Shown here piece after piece: positions 49,187-56,635 of a stretch of 60,000 nt of DNA (the stretch's first letter is position 1; each line of letters opens with the position of its first letter). Source of the stretch: Acanthaster planci (taxonomy: Eukaryota; Echinodermata; Asteroidea; Valvatida; Acanthasteridae). The position numbers were made by a program, and so were the translations under genes. The notes below the pieces were generated by a model. That model was not told where the DNA came from and did not search any database. It saw only the letters and a program-made list of their open reading frames with translations. The stretch covers positions 924,267 to 984,266 of the forward strand of contig NW_019091387.1 of NCBI RefSeq assembly GCF_001949145.1, read 5' to 3'.

Positions 49187-49288
49187 ATACATGTACATAC
49201 GTGTACATGTACATGTACATGTACATTGAGATTGTACGTGTACATATACAGTACATACACCTGTACATGTACATGTATTATGTACATG
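49187..49288. repeat. Palindromic (TGTACA)n tract 5' of TRAP1
   Basis: About 100 bases made mostly of TGTACATG units with short interruptions. Self-complementary, so it can form a cruciform. It sits in the shared upstream region of TRAP1 and the TPR-CHAT gene. Confidence 0.8.
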
Positions 49289-49545
49289 ACATAACTCAGA
49301 TCAAACAAAGCAATATTCACAGGTGTTCTAATGATTATTACCCAGACTTCCCAATTCACTTTTCTAGGTTGTGTAATCAAACAGAAAGAATGAAAGAAAG
49401 AATTCACTGAATTCGACCATGGAGGTAGAAATTGTACAGAAACCCGTATTTATATTTTGCCGGGGATTTCCCTTCCACGAGCTTATTATAGAGCAATTCT
49501 ATGAAATCTATGCATGAGAACATGTAATCTAGCGAGCATACAAGA

Positions 49546-49705
49546 ATGCTGTATATACGTCGCCATCTTGCCAAATGTTTGAGTGGGTTTTTCGTTCCGT
49601 CGCGTGGCACATTCCGGCGGTCGTCTCCATCCTCAGCCCCCAGCATCGAGTTTCCTGAAAAACTTATTTTTCTTGATTGCAGACAGATTAAAAGTAGCAT
49701 CTCAG
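49546..49705 (+). other. Possible leader exon or small ORF, plus strand
   Basis: An open frame starts MLYIRRHLAKCLSG, continues with basic, Ser/Pro-rich sequence, and reaches a good donor CTCAG|GTAAAC at 49705/49706. If spliced to the acceptor at 50869, the frame would stop within nine codons, so it cannot extend the TPR-CHAT protein. It may be a 5'UTR exon of that gene, or chance. Confidence 0.25.
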
Positions 49706-50876
49706 GTAAACTGCATTATTGTAAAGGTTTGCTGTAATGTTTCACATGATTTTAGTGTTAACGTTGTTTGTCGCGGTTCGCACGATTTGCAAACGGGGAC
49801 GCGACGGTGAACGATGCATTGGTGGCGGCGGATCCACCATTTTTACAAGTAGGCCTACAGGTTCGGGATATTTTATGGACCATGGGGGATAGGGTACTAA
49901 TACATTCCCGGGCAGTACTATACATGATACATGTATATTTGTCCGATGCCGTTGATGAAGTCATTTGAATTTCGTCGTGTGAGACAAAAGACCCCTGCAC
50001 TAGGGTAATTTTTTAAATCCCCTTCAGACGCATATTACCTCTAGGCTTCTTAAAAACTGGCCATGAGCAAGGGTGGGTTGATCCACCGAAACGCCTCCCT
50101 CCCCCCACCCCCATCGCTGCTCCGGGTCACTGACTATTGATGGACCGTTTTTAAGTCCCGGAAGTTGCATTTGACCTACATGTAGGTTGATTTCTTGCAA
50201 TGACCCAATTCGGGTTTTAATTTATGGGCATGAGGATATTAGCTTTTTTATTAAACAATGCAGGCATCATTGCATGGGTCGACAAATTTCGGACATTGTG
50301 ATTGGCCAACGCTTTGCAAACTCTTGGAAGCGCACTATTGTGAAAGGCCGTTATTATTTTTTCATCCTTGAAATAACCCGTTCCACCAGTAGTTCAGTGA
50401 GGTATTTTTTTTGCGTTAATGCTTTTCAAATATGCTCGCATTAAATTACCCACTAGGCCATTTGACTTGACACTCCCTCCTTCTTTCTTGCCCCCCCCCC
50501 GAAACTACTAGATCAGGAACTCAAAAAAACAGGACGGCACATCCGCTCCGATCCGAGCGCCATGAAGCGCACAATTATATGCGCCTTTGACGCTAAGCTC
50601 GCTGAGTACACGTCACTAATTTATTTTTGGCTTGTATGGTCTGCGTAACCACCTGTCTTTCTTTCGCCGATTGGGGGTGCACTTCAGCTCAGGGCAGATA
50701 GGCCCACAAACATATAAACACATAGACCGCTGGTCTTGCGTGAAGAAAACGACGATGTTGGAAATAAAATTGGAAAGGGGCGGATTTTGACCTGGGCTCT
50801 TTTAGGGTCAATGTTAATTTATCACAAATAAGAATCCGTTTATAAGTTGATTTCCTTTCCTCTTTGAAGATGAAAG

Positions 50877-53800
50877 ATGTCGTTCGAGGAGCTGAAGGAA
50901 TTGGGGAACCAGCTGATGAGAGCCAAGCCACCAGACTACGAGGGGGCTTTGTCTGCCTACAGTCGCGCCCTGACACTGACACAGGACAAAGTAGCTGCTT
51001 GCTTGCTGACTAATCGAAGCCTGGCATACCTGAAACTCAATCAAAACGAAAAGGCCCTAGAAGATGCCGAGCTGGCTATAACGATCGACCCCGGGTGGGC
51101 CAAAGGCTATTGGAGGAAGTGCAGCGCCCTGGCTGCCCTGGAGAGGCACCTCGAGGTCCTCCCGGCTGCACAGGACGGCTTTAAACTCCTCAAGAGCAAC
51201 GCCACCTGCCGAGAGTTCGCGTCCGCCTGGCTGAGGGCCTGCCGCTCGATTTTTGGCCAGTACGAGAAGTCCCTGCCTCTGCCAACCGGCACAGTCCTAC
51301 TCTCGGAGAACTATCTGGAAATCCTCATGCTATCGCTGTATTCCAGGACGTCCACGTCCGCAGGAATGACAGAGGAACAGATGACCGTGCATCTGAAGCA
51401 CACAGCGGAGGAGTTTCAGCGCATCATGACTGCGTTTGGACAGCCACCGTGCCATTCGGTAATGGATTGGGTGGAGGCTGTAGCCGCCAATCTGGATCCC
51501 ACTGCACCGGGTATCCCAGTTAAGCTGCTAGACAGTTCCCTCGAGAAAACCAAGCAATTCTGCTCTGACCTTTCCGCGTTGCACGTGGCCCTTGCTGACA
51601 TCGCCCGGCCCCTTGTCGCCCTGGCTGTGATAGTCATTCTGTCCCGCACCTATGTCCTCAACTGCTCAAACACTTGCCACCGAGTTATACAGTACAAGCT
51701 GAGTCTGTGTCTGCCGATCTTCGAGCAGTCTATCATGAACACCCCGGAGTACATTGGCATCCACCTGGGAACAGTAGGTGGCTTTCTGGACTCGTTCGTC
51801 GGACGGGGGATGCTTACAGGAGAAGACACCTCACTGATGGAGGAGTATTGCCTCAAGATGGACCGACTGCTCGTGACCTATCCCCGCACTGCGTGGGAAT
51901 ACACGGAGTTGGTCGACATCAGCACCCGCATCGTTGCAAACGTCAGGAATATCTTATCAGCACACCGGACGGGCGTGTTCGTCACCTCCTGGGGTCTCCC
52001 CGATGAGCCAGTCAAGATGAACGCGGAGTTTGCGCGGAGAGATGCAGACAAGTGTCCGGCCAAGGTCGGGAAATACATTGCAGAACGACTGAAAGAAGTG
52101 AAGGAGAAACAAGCGGGGGAACTGTTCATACGCGACGGTGAAGACCTGCTAACATTGACAGGTATTATCCCCCTTGCTTGTGCACTTTTGAAACAATGTT
52201 TAGATAAAAGATTAGAAACCATATCAAAATCATATTAAAACTGAAAGAGTAAAAAAAAACAGACTGTTTGAGTGACGTGTTCCTACTCAGATGTACAGAT
52301 TAATGCAGAAATTTTGCTCATAGTGTTCCTTCTGTAGATGAAAGATTATCTCATATTGAATACCATTAATTTTATGAGAGTCAGATCACAGTGCACAACA
52401 AGAAACAAGGCGTTAAAAACTGTACCATCAGTATACATACAGAAGAAATGTTGAGTTTATATCCTGTCAATTTTGCGTTGTCTTTCCTTTTTACAGATGT
52501 TTGTCTTACGATTAAGGAGAAAGACCTTGCTAAGGAGGTTTTTGAGTTGGGGGAGAGGGTCATGTTCACCGTGTTCGGTCTCCAGATGGCTCGTGGCGTG
52601 ATGGGTCTGGATGACGCGCCAACACAGCTCTCCACAGTCAGACAGGACGTCATGATGAATGCTTTACTGCTCAAGGAGGACAACCCAGGCTTCTTCATTG
52701 ATGTGGCCGTTCGCTGGAGGTCCTTGCTGACTGAGTTCCGAGCCACCCTCATCCGGCACGGACTTGGACGGCACTACCTGGACACCTACTCCAACATCCT
52801 CAGTCTGCAAGCCACGGGCAATCTCCAACAGCCTTACCATCCTGATGTTGTCCAAGACCTCAGAAAGACCCACGAGGCCAAAGAGATGGAGTTTCTCCGG
52901 CGGAACTCGCACCTTTGTTTCAAGGCCGTCGTCGAGACCCCGACAGCCGCCCGCATTCGCGCAGCGCTAAAGCCGGATGAGATGGTTTTGGATTACATCT
53001 TGCTCGGGGAATATGAATCGGCAGAGGTGGATTCCCGGGCAGTCCTCGGGATGCATCTGCTTGTAATAGAATACTCCCAGGAACCGCACTGGTTTCCCCT
53101 CGACAGCAGCGAGTGCGAAGCTGCTGCTTCGAAGTGGCGAGAGGCGCTCAACAAATCAGTTGCACAGATGAACGATCCTGACACTGACGATATGTCGAAG
53201 CTCAAAGCTGCGAGCCTACGGTTGACGGAAGCGATATTCCCCGATTCGGTGTTACAGCAGTTGAAAAGTGAGCAGGTGAAACATGTTTACATTGCGCCGG
53301 ACTTGATGCTGACCTCTCTTCCGCTGGAGCTCCTCCAAGAACTGGGTGGTGACTATGTCTTTGATACTTGTTCGGTCTCCTATATCAGCTCGGGGAGGGA
53401 ACTTCTTCGAGAAGAAGTGATGCATCAGGTGGCACTTTATGGCACCAGGAACCAAACCCCTAACCAAGACGTCGCAGATCATCAGCCAAATGGCACAGCC
53501 GACGAAGATACTGGGGGAGCAGAAAATTCAAAGGCAACTAGCGGTGACAAGACGGATAAAGAGCATCATCAAACCGCAGAGATGGAGCAGCCCCCGGACA
53601 CCTCTGATAGAGAGAAGAATCAACAATACATGCAGACACCACAGAAGAAATGCCTGTCTACGTTATCTGACAACACCGATTGCTTCATCATCGGCGATCC
53701 CAACTTCAACCTGAAAGATTCATCGGGAGGTAATAACAGAGATCTCGTTCAGATGTTGATGGACCTCTGGAAGCCTTCGAGTACGGGACGTACAGTTAGC

Positions 53801-54457
53801 CAGTTGCTGCACAGCAGGGAGGAGAGCGACAACGTGGAAGAAATACTGACAATGTTGGGGCCGGAGTTAAATGTCCATAAAATTTCTGGCGACGACGCCA
53901 CCGTCTCAGCTGTCCTGCAGTTGAAGTCTCCCTTTGTTGTCCACTTAAGCAGTCACGGCTTCAGTCAACCTGATATCAGTGCTTACCGTGGGAATTTTTG
54001 GGACGACACCAAATCGGCAGTGGTTCTGGCAGGATACAACACGTATGCCAGCCGGCGCTACAGCGAAATCGATCTACGCACCGGGTCGGGTATGCTGTCC
54101 TCCCTTGCCATATCTGGCCTGGATCTCCGGGGGACTCGGCTAGTCGTGCTCTCCATGTGCCTGTCTGGAGTGGGCTCTGCGACGTTCCAGGAATCCGTCC
54201 GCAGCCTGGCCGATGCTGCCCGGGCCGCTGGAGCGGAGACTGTGGTGGCCACCTTCTGGAAGGTCCTAGACTTGGACGCGGCTGAATTTGTCAAGCACTT
54301 CTACAACCGACTGTGTCAAATTGGCGTGCGTCCGTCACAAGCGATCAAAGAGGCTCGAGTAGAGATGAGACAAGATCCGCGCTATGCACACTGGTACCAC
54401 AACTCAGCCTTTGCTTGCTTCGGATATGATTTACCGCTCTTCCCAAAACAGAACTAG
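50877..54457 (+). CDS. TPR-CHAT protein: co-chaperone-type TPR triplet fused to a CHAT caspase-like peptidase domain
   Basis: Two coding exons, 50877-52161 and 52497-54457 (G|GTATTA donor, TTTTTACAG acceptor, phase 1), give 1081 aa. Residues 3-108 are three TPR motifs (LKELGNQLMRA; LLTNRSLAYLKLNQNEKALE; WAKGYWRKCSALAALE). K7, N11, N46, K76 and R80 match the five carboxylate-clamp residues of the HOP TPR1 domain. Residues 110-575 are unrecognised, apparently helical, with a hydrophobic stretch near 240-260. Residues 576-1081 form a CHAT domain (clan CD, relative of caspases and separase): YIAPDLMLTSLPLELL, DCFIIGDPNF, VVHLSSHGFS with His915, VVLSMCLSGVG with Cys983, VATFWKVLDLDAAEFVKHFY. The His/Cys dyad is intact, so peptidase activity is expected; the substrate is unknown. 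A hydrophilic insert occupies about 744-822. An out-of-frame ATG seven bases upstream (50870) could dampen translation. ATG 50877 is chosen because it begins directly before TPR1. Confidence 0.92.
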
Positions 54458-54544
54458 AAATGTATGGCCAAAAAATTTAAGAGGATTTTTTCCAAGGGGT
54501 TATACCATCCTTTGAATTCGATATTTTGACCCACTTCCATGATG

Positions 54545-54590
54545 TGTCCTGAGAAAGATTCTGCCAGGATCGAAACGTCAAGCCTTCTGG
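54545..54590 (+). ncRNA. Degenerate hammerhead-ribozyme-like motif
   Basis: CTGAGAAA is followed by a small hairpin (GATTC-TGCCA-GGATC) and then CGAAACGTC. The order CTGA, stem II, GAAAC is that of the hammerhead core, and such cores are known in Penelope-like retroelements. The usual CTGATGA is altered, so activity is doubtful. Probably a trace of a retroelement. Confidence 0.3.
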
Positions 54591-54764
54591 ATTTTCTATA
54601 CATGTAATAAGTCATTCTAGCTATCAAGAAGTTCGCAGCAGTTTTTCTGCATCATATAGATAAAAAGTGTAGAAAAAATGAACTCTTGGAAATACAGCAA
54701 AAGTCACTCAAAGAAAAACAAAAGTGACTTGAATCTTAATTTCTTATGTTTATGAACGATTTAA

Positions 54765-54770
54765 ATTAAA
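54765..54770 (+). promoter_or_regulatory. Candidate polyadenylation signal of TPR-CHAT gene (ATTAAA)
   Basis: ATTAAA about 310 bases after the stop codon. It is the first good variant on the plus strand, with no AATAAA before it. Confidence 0.3.
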
Positions 54771-54841
54771 ACACCTGTCATCTGGAGTACGAATTCTACA
54801 GGAAACAATTTCTTAATGGAATTGAACAATCCGTGAAAATC

Positions 54842-55078
54842 CTACATTAAAAATGAAGACACAAGCAGATTTTCCTCAGAAATAGATTCAAGACGTAAAA
54901 TATTACTTTTGAGCAACACACGTATAACCAACACGAACCTATAGCCTGGGTGACCACCCAAGTCAGAGCGTGGTACAACTGTCTTTGCATGAACGGGATG
55001 AAACACTCGTTTGGCTTCACATTCGAGGCCTTCAGATAAAGCAGATGATGATGAGGATGTTTTAACATCTGGGGACAC
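54842..55078 (-). other. Unassigned open frame, possible exon
   Basis: 78 codons open on the minus strand. The acceptor-like TGTGTCCCCAG is followed by a Ser run and then GLECEAKRVFHPVHAKTVVP, and a possible donor TATAG|GTTCGT at about 54942. The amino-acid mix is exon-like, but no family is recognised and no partner exon is seen nearby. It could be chance or a repeat-derived frame. Confidence 0.2.
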
Positions 55079-55913
55079 AAAGCACCCGAAGTGACTTGTG
55101 AAATGCTTCAGTGGCTAATGAAAGTAACATGTATGGCTCAGCTTCCTCATCATGTTTGTAGCAATTACTCACAGCTCACAAAATATCTTCATGTAGAAAG
55201 CCGCGGAAAAGACAGAGAGTAACGTCGACGTCATTCGACAAAAAGAAAAGCCAATATGACTTCCAAAACTTTGAACAGTATGCTACGTAATGTCTTTTTA
55301 TGTACAATTGCTAAACCAGTATTTTAATGCGAAGCATTTTGTATTTGATCAACTGTATTTCCCTCCTTATGTGCGAAATAATAGTATACTCGAGCGAGAG
55401 GGCACATCATTGAATATCCGTTATGCCAGCGCGCGTCTTTGTATGGGACCATGACGATTCGACGCAGACAATCGACCGAGTGATTAAGCGTCTCCATATT
55501 GTGTACCATCGGGGACTTTAGGGCGATGCTAGGTTGGTCTCTTTATGTCGATATGGAGGATGTACATCTATATGCTTAAATAGGGTTTAAAAATTATTGT
55601 TATCAGGCAAATTGGTTTTAGAGTGAAACTTCGATGAGAAATGGTGTTATGCTGAAGATCCAGCATTTTCTTCATCAGCTGGAATATAGCTCTTTCCCAA
55701 GTAGTCTTGAACCACGCAGAGGTCAGCAAAAAAGGGGGCATGAACAGGTAATCAATACTCTCCCAAAAACAAGCTCTGGTCCTAGGCAGCTGGTGTGACA
55801 TCGAAATCGCAGGGGTTGTATTTGTTGGCACATTTTCTTGGTTATGTTTAAAAATCAATTTCTCATACTCTATTACAACACATGATCGGATGACGCCGGA
55901 CCTCCAAGAGTAT

Positions 55914-56221
55914 CATCTGATCATGGGTACATATTGTTCTTCCATATCCTGTAAAATAAAACAATGAATCCTCTTATTTAACAACCACGTGATCAGATCA
56001 TGTGTACGTATTGTTCTCCCATCTCCGGTAAAATAAAACAGCGCACCCTTTCATTTTACAATCACGTGATCGGATCATGTGTACTTATTGTTCTCCCATC
56101 TCCTGTAAAACAAAACAGCGCACGCCTTCATTTTACAACCACGTGATCAGATCATGCGTACATATTGTTCTCCCATCTCCTGTAAAACAAAACAGCGTAC
56201 CCTCTCATTTTACAACCACAT
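55914..56221 (+). repeat. Four tandem copies of a 77-bp unit with CACGTG boxes
   Basis: Units start at 55914, 55991, 56068 and 56145, each exactly 77 bases. Each has GATCATG.GTAC, TATTGTTCT.CCAT, CCTGTAAAA.AAAACA and TTTTACAACCACGTGATC. The first copy is the most diverged. CACGTG lies at 55986, 56063 and 56140 (exact 77-base spacing). The array ends about 290 bases before the TATA box of the discoidin gene. Confidence 0.92.
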
Positions 56222-56514
56222 GGTAGAGTATCGTCAGATTATCTTAGTGTCATTTCGTTGCATCTACCTGGAACCGAACCTTCTGACTCTACAAAGCCCA
56301 CCCTCATATCATCATACCAAGTTAAGTGTGTACTTTCTAGGATCTCAATGGGCACAGCAACTTCCTCAAGCTCCGGAAATGATACTTGGCCTCGCCTCGT
56401 ATTGTCATATGCATGTTTATATTTGTATATCATTGTGTTTTCGTTTCTTTTAATTGTGAGGTATCTGGCACACAGAATAATTAGATGACACTATGCCGGG
56501 CACATTACTTGGAG

Positions 56515-56523
56515 TATTTAAAG
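56515..56523 (+). promoter_or_regulatory. TATA box of the discoidin-domain gene
   Basis: TATTTAAAG in GGAGTATTTAAAGCCG, followed about 30 bases later by CTTCAGTGTTTAC as a possible initiator. It is about 120 bases upstream of the signal-peptide ATG, a normal spacing for a TATA-driven gene with a short 5'UTR. Confidence 0.6.
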
Positions 56524-56635
56524 CCGTAGGCGACGGTTTCGACTTCAGTGTTTACGTTGGTCTGCTTGGGCTCAGACACTGCATTGAACGTCGTTGCAAG
56601 AGCTGTTTTATTCGGACGGTGCACTCATTTCCAGC

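Larger units (their letters stand above)
49120..50876. other. Divergent promoter region between TRAP1 and the TPR-CHAT gene
   Basis: The two genes are head-to-head, 1.76 kb apart from ATG to ATG. The region holds a CTCF-like motif (49147-49160), an (ACATGT)n tract (49187-49288), and a YY1-like CGCCATCTTG at 49561-49570. A pyrimidine-rich acceptor TTTCCTTTCCTCTTTGAAG ends at 50869. That acceptor implies an upstream non-coding exon for the TPR-CHAT gene. No TATA box is obvious. Confidence 0.5.
54458..55913. other. Intergenic region after the TPR-CHAT gene
   Basis: Contains a hammerhead-like motif (54545-54590), a candidate ATTAAA polyadenylation signal (54765-54770) and one weak minus-strand exon candidate (54842-55078). 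Otherwise AT-rich with nothing recognised. Confidence 0.5.

Noticed and set aside
55640-55690. CTGATGA on the minus strand as a second hammerhead core
   Set aside because: A hairpin follows, but the GAAA part of the core is missing.
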